Source of the DNA: Streptomyces lienomycini | GTDB taxonomy: Bacteria > Actinomycetota > Actinomycetes > Streptomycetales > Streptomycetaceae | DNA: 64,000 nucleotides | Direction: 5' to 3' | Assembly (NCBI RefSeq): GCF_027947595.1 | Contig: NZ_CP116257.1 | Span: forward strand, 6,322,001-6,386,000 | In this document: positions 1 through 10,066 of the stretch, piece by piece | How positions within the stretch are numbered: the stretch's first letter is position 1 | Layout: every line of letters begins with the position of its first letter | Position numbers and translations under genes: made by a program | Notes under the pieces: model-generated | The model's input: only the letters and a program-made list of their open reading frames with translations | Told to the model about the DNA's origin: nothing | Databases searched by the model: none

Positions 1-58
1 TCAGTCCGCCCGCGGTGAGCCCGGCCACCCGGGCCGTGGTGAACGCGCCGCGCTTCAT
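1..58 (-). CDS. MCE family protein, N-terminal fragment (fifth mce gene, runs off window)
   Basis: Only the first 19 codons are inside the window. The ATG at 58 overlaps the stop of the preceding MCE gene in an ATGA junction. The visible residues start MKRGAF and lead into a small-residue-rich stretch, which suits the cytoplasmic start and single membrane anchor of an MCE protein. Four complete MCE genes precede it on the same strand, so by operon position it should be the fifth (MceE position, often a lipoprotein). The fragment is too short to show an MCE domain or a lipobox, so the assignment rests on context. Confidence 0.6.
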   Translation of the reverse strand, partial: MKRGAFTTARVAGLTAGGL

Positions 59-1080
59 CGGCCGTCCCCCTCGCCCTGGTCGGCCGCTCCGGCGACGGGC
101 AGGGGCAGCAGCGGGCCGCCCATGCTGATCTCGTTGAGGTTGGCGCGGCCGTCGAGAGTGCGGGTGTCGGGGTTGTAGGCGCCCACGACGTTGCCCGCGG
201 CCAGCGGTGCCACGTCCAGGGCCTCGGCCAGGGAGGCCCGTTGCTCGACCAGGGTCCGGGTGAGGGGGACGAGCCGGTCGACGTTCTTCTTCAGTTCGCC
301 CCGGTTGTCCTCGATGAAGGTCTTGACCTGGCCGAGGGCCTTGCCGAGTTCCTCCAGCGCGCCGGTGAGGTCGTCCTTGTTGTCGGCGAAGAAGCTGACG
401 ACCTCGTCCAGGCGTTCCTGCGCGGTGCGCACCTCGGTGTCCTTGTCCTTCAGCATGGTGGTGAAGGTCTGGAGGCTGCCGAGCGTCTTGAACAGGTCGT
501 CGCTGCTGCCGTCGAGGGTTTTGGCGGCCTTGCCGAACTGCTCGACGCTGTCGCCGATGGCCTCGCCGTTGCCGTCGAGGTTGGCGGCGCCGGTCTTCAG
601 CAGTTCGGACAGGGCGCCGTCGGAGTTGGCGCCGTCCGGGCCGAGGGCGTCGCCGAGTTGGGTGATGGAGTCGTAGATCTGGTCGATCTCGACGGGGACC
701 CGGTTGCGGGAGGCCGGCAGTACGGCTCCGTCGGCGAGGTCGGGGCCCTTGCTGTAGGCGGGGGTGAGCTGCACGTAGCGGTCGGCGACGACGCTGGGTG
801 CGACGACGACGGCCCGCGCGCCCCGGGGGACCTTCACCCCCTCGTCGAGGCGGAGTCCGACGCGGACGGTGGTGCCCTCGGGCCGTACCGACTCCACCTC
901 GCCGACCCGTACCCCGAGGATGCGCAGGTCGGACCCGGCGTAGACGCCGATGGCGCGGTCGAAGTAGGCGGTGAGGCGGACGCCGTCGGAGGCGAGGACG
1001 CGCACGGTGACCAGGCCGGCGGCGGCGAGCACCGCGAAGGCGAGCACCCCGGTGAGGATCTTTCTGCGTCGGTTCATCAC
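55..1080 (-). CDS. MCE family protein (MceD position), lipid import
   Basis: Substrate-binding subunit of an actinobacterial Mce transporter, which shuttles lipids or sterols from outside the cell to a YrbE/MceG ABC permease. The protein has a basic start (MNRRRK), one membrane helix at about residues 9-28, an MCE/MlaD domain at about 33-120 (GSDLRILGVRVGEV, then PSVVADRYVQL), and a long alpha-helical region rich in D, L, K and E at about 150-290. That is the usual MCE layout of anchor, beta domain and helical barrel. The start is either GTG at 1080 or ATG at 1077, since both overlap the upstream stop. The first residues of the next MCE gene overlap its own stop. Confidence 0.88.
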   Translation of the reverse strand: MMNRRRKILTGVLAFAVLAAAGLVTVRVLASDGVRLTAYFDRAIGVYAGSDLRILGVRVGEVESVRPEGTTVRVGLRLDEGVKVPRGARAVVVAPSVVADRYVQLTPAYSKGPDLADGAVLPASRNRVPVEIDQIYDSITQLGDALGPDGANSDGALSELLKTGAANLDGNGEAIGDSVEQFGKAAKTLDGSSDDLFKTLGSLQTFTTMLKDKDTEVRTAQERLDEVVSFFADNKDDLTGALEELGKALGQVKTFIEDNRGELKKNVDRLVPLTRTLVEQRASLAEALDVAPLAAGNVVGAYNPDTRTLDGRANLNEISMGGPLLPLPVAGAADQGEGDGR

Positions 1081-2129
1081 TCACCGCTCCCCTGGGCCGC
1101 CGCCGGTTGTTTCGGCGGCTCGCATCCGGTGTCGGGCTGGGAGGTCTTGGGCAGGTAGGAGCGGGGCACGACACCGCAGAGGTAGCTGTCGAACCAGCGG
1201 CCGTTGCCGAGGGTGTTGCCGACCAGGCGGTAGTAGGGGCCGACCAGGGCGAGGGTCTTGCCGAGCTGGGTGTTGTTCTTCTCCAGGACGCCGGTCACGC
1301 GGCTGAGGGCCTTGAGGGTGGGCCCGAGCTGCTTCTCGTTGTCCTTGACGAGGCCGCCGAGTTCGGTGCCCAGGTCCCGGCTGCCCTTGAGCAGGGCGCT
1401 GATGGCGGCGCGGCGGTCGCGGAGTTCGCCGAGCAGGGGGCCGCCGTCCTCGATGAGGGTCTCGAAGCTGGACTTCTTGTTCTCCAGTGTCTTGGTGAAC
1501 CGGGCGCTGCCCCCCAGGAGTTCGGCGAGTTCCGCGTCGCGCTTGGAGACGGACTTCGACAGGTCGGACAGTCCGGTGGCCGCCTTGCGCACGTGCGGCG
1601 GGGAGTCCTTGAAGGTCTCGGAGATGGTCTCGAAGCTCTCCGCGAGCTGTCCGGTGTCGATGGCGTCGACGGTGCCGCTGAGGTCCTGGAAGGCCTGGGT
1701 CACGTCGTAGGGGGAGGTGGTGCGGGTCAGGGGGATGCGGCTGCCGGGGTCCTGGCGGCCGGAGCCGAGCGGGTCGAGCGCCAGGTACTTGTCGCCGAGG
1801 ACGGTCTTGATGGCGATGGCGGCGGTCGTGCGGTCGCCCAGCCAGGCGTCCTCGACCTCGAAGACGACCTTCACCTTGGCCCCGTCGAGCGCGACGCCGG
1901 TGACCTGGCCGACCTTGACGCCGGCGATGCGTACCTCGTCGCCCTCGTCCAGGCCCGCGGCCTCGGAGAAGTCGGCGCTGTAGGAGGTGCCGCCGCCGAA
2001 GGGCAGGCGGTCCACGTTGTAGGCGAGGAGGGCGATCAGGGCGAGGACGACGAGTCCGGCGACGCCGACGGCGACGGGGTTGCGTTCCTTGACCGGTTTG
2101 ATACGGGGACGGGGGCGGGGGCGCTTCAT
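1077..2129 (-). CDS. MCE family protein (MceC position)
   Basis: MCE subunit of about 350 residues. The proline/arginine-rich cytoplasmic start (MKRPRPRPR) is followed by a membrane helix at about 19-38, an MCE domain at about 45-125 (GDEVRIAGVKVGQV, then TVLGDKYLAL), a long helical region, and a C-terminal segment with two cysteines (SYLCGVVP and TGCEPP) that could form a disulfide outside the cell. I chose ATG 2129 because it makes an ATGA overlap with the upstream gene, as at the other operon junctions. A longer reading to 2234 would run into the coding region of the preceding MCE gene with poor composition. Confidence 0.88.
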   Translation of the reverse strand: MKRPRPRPRIKPVKERNPVAVGVAGLVVLALIALLAYNVDRLPFGGGTSYSADFSEAAGLDEGDEVRIAGVKVGQVTGVALDGAKVKVVFEVEDAWLGDRTTAAIAIKTVLGDKYLALDPLGSGRQDPGSRIPLTRTTSPYDVTQAFQDLSGTVDAIDTGQLAESFETISETFKDSPPHVRKAATGLSDLSKSVSKRDAELAELLGGSARFTKTLENKKSSFETLIEDGGPLLGELRDRRAAISALLKGSRDLGTELGGLVKDNEKQLGPTLKALSRVTGVLEKNNTQLGKTLALVGPYYRLVGNTLGNGRWFDSYLCGVVPRSYLPKTSQPDTGCEPPKQPAAAQGSGE

Positions 2130-3190
2130 CCGCGGCACCTCGATTCGGTGATCGCGATGCCGGTCGGCGGTTCGGAGCCGTCGGAGGTGGTCACTTGGCT
2201 CACGCGCGCCTCGCAGAGGTAGAGGTTGAACCACGAGCCGTAGGAGGACAGTCGGGCGAGGGCGGTCATCTTGGCGGGGGTCTTCTCGAGGAAGTCCTCG
2301 ATCTGCGGGGTGTGCTCGCCGAGGTTGGTGGAGAGCCGGCCGAGTTCGCCGATGTCCTGCTTGAGGGGGGCGCGTCCGTCCTTGAAGAGGTCGGCGGTGA
2401 CGGTGGTCAGGTCGCCCATGGCCGCGACGGCCCTGCCGAGGGGTTTGCGGTCCTCGTTGAAGCCGGTGACCAGTTCCTGGAGGGTGACGACGAGGTCGTC
2501 GAAGCTGTCCTCGCGGTCGTTGAGGGTGTCCAGGACGGTGGTGAGGTTCTGGACGACCTGCCCGATCACCTTGTCCTTGGCGGCGACGGTCGTGCCGAGC
2601 GAGCCGATGTGGCGGATCAGGCTGTCGACGGTGGCGCCCTCGCCCTGGAGCACCTGCACGATCGACCCTGCGAGTTCGTTGACGTCCTTCGGGGAGAGCC
2701 CCTCGAACAGCGGCTTGAAGCCGTTGAAGAGGAGGGTCAGGTCGAGTGCGGGCGTGGTGCGGTCCAGCGGGACGGTGCCGCCCTCCTCCAGGGTGCCGGT
2801 GAGGTCGCCGCTGCCGCGGCCGAGGGAGACGTAGCGCTGGCCGACCATGTTGAGGTACTTCACGGCCGCGGTGGTCGAGCGGGGCAGGCCGCGGTCGTCG
2901 CGGACGGTGAAGGTGACCTGCGCGGTGCGCCGCTGGACGACGCGTACGTCGGTGACCTCGCCGACCGTCACTCCGGAGATCCGCACGCTGTCCCCGTCCA
3001 TGAGCCCGGTGACGTCGGTGAACAGCGCCTTGTACGTGCTGGTGCCGGTGCCGGAGTCGACGCCGGTGCCGGCCACGCTCAGGCCGAGCACGGTGGTGGC
3101 GAGGGCGGTGACCACCACGAACACGAGGGACTTGACGAGCGGCCCGGTCAGCGGGCGGCGCCGGGTGTGCGCGTTGTCGGCCCGGGTCAT
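2126..3190 (-). CDS. MCE family protein (MceB position)
   Basis: MCE subunit of 354 residues. A basic N-terminus (TRRRPLTG) precedes one membrane helix at about 19-42, then an MCE domain at about 50-130 (GDSVRISGVTVGEV, then NMVGQRYVSL), a helical region at about 150-310, and a C-terminus with two cysteines (LYLCEARV and ESRCRG). The LYLC motif near the end matches the SYLC motif of the next gene, which supports a shared fold for these paralogues. It starts with ATG at 3190, overlapping the stop of the upstream MCE gene, and its stop overlaps the next start. All genes here are therefore likely translated from one message. Confidence 0.88.
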   Translation of the reverse strand: MTRADNAHTRRRPLTGPLVKSLVFVVVTALATTVLGLSVAGTGVDSGTGTSTYKALFTDVTGLMDGDSVRISGVTVGEVTDVRVVQRRTAQVTFTVRDDRGLPRSTTAAVKYLNMVGQRYVSLGRGSGDLTGTLEEGGTVPLDRTTPALDLTLLFNGFKPLFEGLSPKDVNELAGSIVQVLQGEGATVDSLIRHIGSLGTTVAAKDKVIGQVVQNLTTVLDTLNDREDSFDDLVVTLQELVTGFNEDRKPLGRAVAAMGDLTTVTADLFKDGRAPLKQDIGELGRLSTNLGEHTPQIEDFLEKTPAKMTALARLSSYGSWFNLYLCEARVSQVTTSDGSEPPTGIAITESRCRG

Positions 3191-4443
3191 CGCAGCGTCA
3201 CCTCCGTGCCGCGGTAGACGGGGCCGACCAGCAGGCTGCTCCAGTCGGGCAGGTCGGCGGGGCTCTCGCCGGCGGCGGGGGCGAGGAGTTCGTTGACGAG
3301 GTCGTTCTCCTGCGGGGAGTTGGCGGGCCCGAGGTCCTGGTCGGCCGCGGCGGAGGCGGCCCGCACGGTGGGCCGGGGCAGCGAGCCGACGTAGGGCACG
3401 GTGGGGCAGCGGGGGCCGCCGCCGGCGTCGTAGGCGGGGGTGTCGCGGCCGGGGCGGTAGGCGCCGCGGGAGGCGACGGTGGTGACGTCGACGTGGATGC
3501 CGGGCCGGTCGGTGCCCTTGCCGAGCGCCTTGTCCATGGCCGGCACGAACTCGGCGAGGGTGCGCAGGGTGCAGGGGAAGGCGGAGGAGTACTCGGCGAG
3601 CAGTTCCAGCGTGGGCCGGCTGGTGGCGCTGAGCCGGATGATGTTGTCCTCGTTCTTGCGCAGGAAGGCCGTCACGTCCTCGGCCGTGCGGGTGGTGGCG
3701 CCGAGGGTGGAGGCGAGCTGGGCCTCCTGCTCGGCCAGGGTGCCGCTGGTGGTGGTGAAGTCGGTGAGCGCCGTGATGATGTCGGGCGCGGCGTCCGCGT
3801 AGACGTGGCTGACCTTCACGAGTTCCCTGAGGTCGCGGTTGAGGGCGGGCAGGTGGGGGTTGAACTCCGCCAGGTGCTCGTCCAGCAGGGTGAGCGTGTC
3901 GCCGAGCCGCTCTCCGCGTCCTTCGAGGGCCTGGGAGACGGCGGACAGGGTCGCGGACAGCTTCTGCGGCTGGACGGCGGTGAGCATCGGCAGCACGTTG
4001 TCGAGGACCTGCTGGAGTTCGATGGCGTTCGCGGACCGGTCCTGGGGGACGACGGACCCGGCGGGCAGGGGGTCGGGCGAGGGGTCCGGGGGCGGTACGA
4101 GGGCCACGAAGCGCTCGCCGAACAGGGTGGTCGGCAGCATCTGCGCGCGGACGTCGGACGGTACGTCGTCCAGCGTCCCGGGCTTCATGGCGAGGGTGAG
4201 CCGGGCGCCGTCGCCGGTGGCGTCGATGGCGCGGACCTCGCCGACGACGACGCCGCGCAGTTTCACCTCGGCGCCCGGGTGCATCTGGTTGCCGGCGCTG
4301 CCGGTCTCGACGACCACCGGGTCGGAGTCGGTGAACTTCTTGTCGTAGACGGCGACGGCCAGCCAGATCAGCAGGGCGGGCACCAGCACGAACACCACCC
4401 CGGCCAGCCGGTGGCGCAGCGCCTGTCCTCTCGGTCGGCTCAT
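3187..4443 (-). CDS. MCE family protein (MceA position)
   Basis: First MCE gene after the permeases, 418 residues and the longest complete one here. It has a membrane helix at about 12-30, an MCE domain at about 40-125 (PGAEVKLRGVVVGEV, then TTLFGERFVAL), a long helical region, and a C-terminal extension of about 100 residues containing CPTVPYVGSLP. MceA-position proteins are often the longest of the set. The ATG at 4443 lies one base from the stop of the YrbE gene upstream, so it sits in the usual YrbEA-YrbEB-MceA order. Confidence 0.88.
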   Translation of the reverse strand: MSRPRGQALRHRLAGVVFVLVPALLIWLAVAVYDKKFTDSDPVVVETGSAGNQMHPGAEVKLRGVVVGEVRAIDATGDGARLTLAMKPGTLDDVPSDVRAQMLPTTLFGERFVALVPPPDPSPDPLPAGSVVPQDRSANAIELQQVLDNVLPMLTAVQPQKLSATLSAVSQALEGRGERLGDTLTLLDEHLAEFNPHLPALNRDLRELVKVSHVYADAAPDIITALTDFTTTSGTLAEQEAQLASTLGATTRTAEDVTAFLRKNEDNIIRLSATSRPTLELLAEYSSAFPCTLRTLAEFVPAMDKALGKGTDRPGIHVDVTTVASRGAYRPGRDTPAYDAGGGPRCPTVPYVGSLPRPTVRAASAAADQDLGPANSPQENDLVNELLAPAAGESPADLPDWSSLLVGPVYRGTEVTLR

Positions 4444-4444
4444 C

Positions 4445-5251
4445 TCACCCCGCCACCTTCACGGTCGTGGTCGCGCCCCACAGGGCCAGCGACAGGAAGA
4501 AGTCGGTGACGCTGATCAGCACGATGGCGTTGCGCACGGAGCGGCCGACGGCGACACCGACACCGGCGGGGCCGCCGGAGGCGCGGTAGCCGTAGTAGCA
4601 GTGGGCGACGATCACCATGACGCTGAAGATCAGCACCTTCAGTACGGACAGCAGTACGTCCGTCGGGGACAGGAACAGGTTGAAGTAGTGGTCGTACGTC
4701 CCCCGGGACTGGCCGTTGAACAGGACGGTCACGTAGCGGGAGGCGAGGAAGGAGGAGAGCAGGCCGATGGCGTAGAGCGGGATGATGGCGACGACGCCGG
4801 CGATGATGCGGGTGGTGACGAGGTAGGGCATGGAGCGGATGCCCATGCCTTCGAGGGCGTCGACCTCCTCGTTGATGCGCATGGCGCCGAGCTGGGCGGT
4901 GAAGCCGGCGCCGACGGTGGCGGAGAGGGCGAGTCCGGCGACGAGGGGGGCGATCTCGCGGGTGTTGAAGTAGGCGGAGACGAATCCGGTGAACGCGGCG
5001 GTGCCGATCTGGTCGAGGGCCGCGTAGCCCTGGAGTCCGACGACGGTCCCGGTGAAGAGCGTCATCGCGATCATCACGCCGATGGTGCCGCCGATGACGC
5101 CGAGACCGCCGGAGCCGAAGGCCACCTCGGCGAGCAGGCGCTGCACCTCCTTGAGGTAGCGGCGCAGGGTCCGCGGGATCCAGAGCAGGGCCCGGGCGTA
5201 GAAGAGCAGTTGGTCGCCGGAGCGGTCGAGCCAGACGAGCGGGGAGGCCAT
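4445..5251 (-). CDS. MlaE/YrbE-type ABC permease (YrbEB position)
   Basis: Integral membrane permease of the Mce lipid importer, 268 residues with about five or six hydrophobic segments. The family hallmark is seen around residues 120-150: a glycine-rich membrane segment with acidic residues (GAMRINEEVDALEGMGI), which matches the MlaE coupling region that contacts the ATPase. It follows the other YrbE gene by six bases and precedes MceA by one base. The two permeases probably form a heterodimer energised by the ATPase at 6019-7029. Confidence 0.9.
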   Translation of the reverse strand: MASPLVWLDRSGDQLLFYARALLWIPRTLRRYLKEVQRLLAEVAFGSGGLGVIGGTIGVMIAMTLFTGTVVGLQGYAALDQIGTAAFTGFVSAYFNTREIAPLVAGLALSATVGAGFTAQLGAMRINEEVDALEGMGIRSMPYLVTTRIIAGVVAIIPLYAIGLLSSFLASRYVTVLFNGQSRGTYDHYFNLFLSPTDVLLSVLKVLIFSVMVIVAHCYYGYRASGGPAGVGVAVGRSVRNAIVLISVTDFFLSLALWGATTTVKVAG

Positions 5252-5257
5252 CGGTCC

Positions 5258-6022
5258 TCAGCCTCCCTTCGGCGGGACGATCTGGAGGTAGACGGCCGTC
5301 ATCACCATGTTGACGAAGAAGAGCAGCAGGAACGTGATGACGACGGACTGGTTGACGGCGTCGCCGACGCCCTTGGGGCCGCCGCGCGGGTTGAGGCCCC
5401 GGTAGGCGGCGACGATGCCGGCGATGAACCCGAAGACCAGCGCCTTGAGTTCGCTGACGTACAGGTCGGGCAGCTGGGCGAGGGCGGAGAAGCTGGAGAG
5501 GTAGGCGCCGGGGGTGCCGTCCTGCATGATGACGTTGAAGAAGTAGCCGCCGAGGATGCCGACGACGGAGACCAGGCCGTTGAGCAGGACGGCGACGCCC
5601 ATGGCGGCCAGGACCCGGGGCACGACCAGTCGCTGCACCGGGGAGACGCCCATGACCTCCATCGCGTCGAGTTCCTCGCGGATCTTGCGGGAGCCGAGGT
5701 CGGCGCAGATGGCCGAGCCGCCCGCGCCGGCGATCAGCAGGGCCACGATGAGCGGGCTGGCCTGCTGGACGACGGCGAGGACGCTGGCGCCCCCGGTGAA
5801 CGACTGGGCGCCGAGCTGCTCGGTCAGGGAGCCGACCTGGAGGGCGATGACGGCGCCGAAGGGGATCGAGACGAGGGCGGCGGGCAGGATGGTCACGCTC
5901 GCGACGAACCAGAACTGCTCGACGAACTCCCGGAACTGGAAGGGTCTTCGGAAGACGGCACGGCCGACTTCGAGGGCCAGCGCGAAGAGCCGGCCCGTCT
6001 GCCGCAGCGCGCCGGTGATCAC
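5258..6022 (-). CDS. MlaE/YrbE-type ABC permease (YrbEA position)
   Basis: Second permease of the Mce system, 254 residues. It carries the same family motif as its neighbour (GSRKIREELDAMEVMGV at about 130-146) and the GGPKGVG loop near the C-terminus. The predicted start is GTG at 6022, which overlaps the stop of the ATPase gene in a GTGA junction, implying coupled translation of ATPase and permease. The two YrbE proteins differ clearly in sequence, as expected for heterodimer partners and not a recent duplication. Confidence 0.9.
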   Translation of the reverse strand: MITGALRQTGRLFALALEVGRAVFRRPFQFREFVEQFWFVASVTILPAALVSIPFGAVIALQVGSLTEQLGAQSFTGGASVLAVVQQASPLIVALLIAGAGGSAICADLGSRKIREELDAMEVMGVSPVQRLVVPRVLAAMGVAVLLNGLVSVVGILGGYFFNVIMQDGTPGAYLSSFSALAQLPDLYVSELKALVFGFIAGIVAAYRGLNPRGGPKGVGDAVNQSVVITFLLLFFVNMVMTAVYLQIVPPKGG

Positions 6023-7029
6023 GCGCCGCTCCCGGCGGCGGGCATCGGCACGGTGGCCGCCTCGGCGTCCTTCGCGTAGGTCTCCCGGATGGCGGAGCGC
6101 GCGGCGGGCGGCAGCGTGTCGATCACGCCCAGGACGCGCTCACGCCGGCGGGCGACGGCCCGGCGCGGCGGGAGGCCGGGCGACGGTTCCAGCTGCGGCA
6201 CGATCGCCCGGGGTGCGGTGGGGACGGCGGGGGCGGCGTCCGCCTCGGCGGCGAGGGTGGCCGCGTCCTTCTCCTCGGACATCCCGATCGGGCCCTCGCG
6301 CCGCCCGCCGAGGAACTGGGAGACGACCGGCTCCTCGCTGGTGAGCAGCACCTCGCGCGGGCCGAAGGTGACCAGTTCGCGCAGGAAGAGCATCCCCATG
6401 TTGTCGGGCACGGTGGCGGCGATGTCGAGGTTGTGGGTGACGATCAGCATCGTCGCGTCGAGCTGCGCGTTCAGGTCGATCAGCAGTTGCGAGATGTAGG
6501 CGGTGCGGACCGGGTCGAGTCCGGAGTCCGGTTCGTCGCACAGGATGATCTGCGGGTCGAGGACGAGCGCGCGGGCCAGTCCGGCCCGCTTGCGCATGCC
6601 GCCGCTGATCTCTCCCGGAAGCTTGCCCTCCGCGCCGAGCAGTCCGACGACCTCGATCCGCTCCATGACGATGCGGCGGATCTCGGACTCCTTCTTGCGG
6701 GTGTGCTCGCGCAGCGGGAAGGCGATGTTGTCGAAGAGGGACATGGACCCGAAGAGGGCTCCGTCCTGGAACATGAGGCCGAACAGTTTCCGGGTCTCGT
6801 AGATGTCCCTTTCGGGACTGTTCACCATGTCCACTCCGTTGATGAGGACACGGCCCTTCTCCGGCTTGAGCAACCCTATGAGCGACTTCAGGAAAACGGT
6901 CTTCCCGGTGCCGGACGGGCCCAGCATCACGCTCACCTCACCGGCAGGAAGAGTGAGTGACACGTCCCGCCAGATGCTCTGCTTACCGAAGGACTTGGTC
7001 AGGCCCTCGACCACCACTTCGATTCCCAT
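6019..7029 (-). CDS. Mce transporter ATPase (MceG/MlaF type)
   Basis: ATP-binding subunit that powers the Mce lipid importer at the cytoplasmic face of the membrane. Seen: Walker A GPSGTGKTV, a signature loop ISGGMRKRAGLARAL, Walker B IILCDEPDSGLD, and the switch histidine in IVTHN. About 90 residues follow the ABC domain, consistent with the C-terminal extension of actinobacterial MceG proteins. I set the start at ATG 7029 (MGIEVVVEG) because GGAGGTGAT lies directly upstream on the minus strand. The longer reading to 7050 would need TTG and would place this ribosome site inside the gene. It is the first gene of the operon, so its promoter should lie in the gap at 7030-7679. Confidence 0.92.
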   Translation of the reverse strand: MGIEVVVEGLTKSFGKQSIWRDVSLTLPAGEVSVMLGPSGTGKTVFLKSLIGLLKPEKGRVLINGVDMVNSPERDIYETRKLFGLMFQDGALFGSMSLFDNIAFPLREHTRKKESEIRRIVMERIEVVGLLGAEGKLPGEISGGMRKRAGLARALVLDPQIILCDEPDSGLDPVRTAYISQLLIDLNAQLDATMLIVTHNLDIAATVPDNMGMLFLRELVTFGPREVLLTSEEPVVSQFLGGRREGPIGMSEEKDAATLAAEADAAPAVPTAPRAIVPQLEPSPGLPPRRAVARRRERVLGVIDTLPPAARSAIRETYAKDAEAATVPMPAAGSGA

Positions 7030-8312
<1,283 letters not shown>

Positions 8313-8330
8313 ACCGCTCCCGCTCATGTC

Positions 8331-8356
8331 CGCCCGGCCGGCATCCCGGCCGGGCG
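8331..8356 (+). terminator. rho-independent-type hairpin after first secreted-protein gene
   Basis: A perfect 11-bp stem (arms 8331-8341 and 8346-8356, CGCCCGGCCGG paired with its complement) around a 4-base loop, 19 bases after the stop codon. There is no clear T-run, which is common in Streptomyces terminators. It may end or attenuate transcription between the first and second secreted-protein genes. Confidence 0.6.
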
Positions 8357-8418
8357 TTCGCGAGCCCGTGCCGCCTCCCGGCACCGGCGCCCCGTCCAAG
8401 CCACCCGAGCGGAGTCGC

Positions 8419-10014
8419 ATGAAAGCCCAAGGAACCGCCGCCCCGCGGCCGCCCCGGATCCGCGCCCGGACCACGTCGATCGCCGCGTTCGTCGTGCTCG
8501 CCGCGCTGATCCCGACCACGGCCTCCGCCTCGGGCACCCAGCAGGCCGAGGCGGAACTCCCCTACGTCTGCGCCCTCCCCTCGGGCGGGCTGCCGGCGAC
8601 GGTGCGGATCTCGGCGGACCTCCCGGAACGCGCGGACCGGGGCGAGACGTTCACGCCCGACGCCGTCACCACCACCGTGGAGCTGCCCGCGGAGGCGGTC
8701 GCGGACCTCACGGCGACCGCGCCCGACGCGACCGAGGTGCGGGCGGCCACGCGGCTCGGCATCGGCCTCACCCAGAACGCGGCCACGGCCGCGGCGACCT
8801 GGCGGGGCGGCAGCGGGCCCGTCGCACTGCCCGCGTCGGGACCGCTGACGCTGGTCTCGAAGGGCGACGTCCCCTCGGTGGCCGGCCAGAGCGACGGCGA
8901 CCTGGCCTTCTCGGCGGGCGACCTCTCGATCGACCTGGCACTCGGCGCCGCGGACGGGGCCGCCACCGACACGGCCGCCGACGCCCCCGGCTCGCTGACC
9001 GTCGACTGCTCCCTCGCCGATGACGCCCCGGACCAGGGGCTGCTGGCCACCGTGCCGGTCGGCACGGGCGGCCCCGGGGCGAGCGGTTCGCCCTCCCCGT
9101 CCGGGTCCGCGACGGCGTCGGGCCCACCGCGGGACGGGCAGGGGGGCCAGGCGGAGGAGCGGCAGGGGGAGCGGTCGCCGAAGGTGCTGGAGGACTCGCC
9201 CGGTGCCGCCGCGGACCGCGACGTGCCGCCGTGCCGCTACGACGAGCAGCACCCGCCCGCGTCGCAGTCGCTGAACGCCTACATCACGGGCTACACCAAC
9301 GTGAACAAGATGAAGGGCGCCTCGTACCTCCCGGTGTCCTGCATGCTGATCGAGCAGGGTATCCCCGAACTGGTCTCCATCGACGCGGAGTCGATGGTCT
9401 TCAACACGGTGTCGTACGGCAACTTCCACTACCGGGAGCGCCAGGAGACACCACCCTTCCAGAGCACCTTCCTGACCTTCGACTTCGTCCCGGTGAAGGC
9501 CACCATGGTGCTGAAGCAGACGGGCCCCGTCAGGATCGACTCGCTCCTGAAGACGCCGCTGATCCCGTTCGAGGGTTCGGTGACCACGATGGACACCTAC
9601 ATCCGCGCTCCGTTGACCCTGCAGGTGACCGCCCTGGAGGTCAACGGGACACCCCTGGACGTCGGTTCCGAGTGCCGGACCGAGACGTCCCTCACCTCCG
9701 CCGAGCCGGACCCGGCGAACTTCCCCGGTGATCACTTGGTGGTGTTCGGGCGGGGCGAGCAGGTCTACGGCCAGGTCGTCGTCGGCTACCAGCTCACCTC
9801 GGGCGGTGTGCTGTCCGGCGAGGTGTCCATCCCGGCCTTCACCGGCTGCGGCACCGACGGCGAGGATCTCGACCGGCTGCTCACCGCCTCCGTCTCCGGC
9901 CCCGGCAACTACATCAAGCAGGTCCAGGGCCAGACGTGCGCGGTCATGAACGTCAACGTGCAGGAGTGCACCGAGGACCTCCAGCCCCTCGAGATCCCGG
10001 TCGCCGAGCGCTGA
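8419..10014 (+). CDS. secreted protein with DUF6801-like domain
   Basis: 531 residues. The basic N-terminus and hydrophobic stretch (SIAAFVVLAALIP), with a likely cut after ASA, mark it for secretion. Residues about 47-205 resemble DUF6801 of actinobacterial exported proteins: it opens YVCALP, continues ISADLP, and closes with a cysteine and LATVPV. A Gly/Ser/Pro/Gln-rich linker (about 215-275) leads to a second domain (about 280-530) with about seven cysteines, probably disulfide-bonded. No enzymatic motif is seen. ATG 8419 is chosen because GGAG lies just upstream and the sequence before it is the terminator of the previous gene. Its role may relate to the cell surface or lipid handling, given the neighbouring mce operon, but this is inference. 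Confidence 0.8.
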   Translation: MKAQGTAAPRPPRIRARTTSIAAFVVLAALIPTTASASGTQQAEAELPYVCALPSGGLPATVRISADLPERADRGETFTPDAVTTTVELPAEAVADLTATAPDATEVRAATRLGIGLTQNAATAAATWRGGSGPVALPASGPLTLVSKGDVPSVAGQSDGDLAFSAGDLSIDLALGAADGAATDTAADAPGSLTVDCSLADDAPDQGLLATVPVGTGGPGASGSPSPSGSATASGPPRDGQGGQAEERQGERSPKVLEDSPGAAADRDVPPCRYDEQHPPASQSLNAYITGYTNVNKMKGASYLPVSCMLIEQGIPELVSIDAESMVFNTVSYGNFHYRERQETPPFQSTFLTFDFVPVKATMVLKQTGPVRIDSLLKTPLIPFEGSVTTMDTYIRAPLTLQVTALEVNGTPLDVGSECRTETSLTSAEPDPANFPGDHLVVFGRGEQVYGQVVVGYQLTSGGVLSGEVSIPAFTGCGTDGEDLDRLLTASVSGPGNYIKQVQGQTCAVMNVNVQECTEDLQPLEIPVAER

Positions 10015-10066
10015 CCCGGCACCCAGCCCCGCACCTCCCCTCCCACCTCCACGGAAGGCCACCACC

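Noticed and set aside
241..1158. Long open frame on the plus strand opposite the MCE genes, and similar ones through the mce operon
   Set aside because: Composition is repetitive (Gly/Val/Asp/Glu) as expected for antisense of high-GC genes. The minus-strand frames carry MCE motifs and coupled starts.
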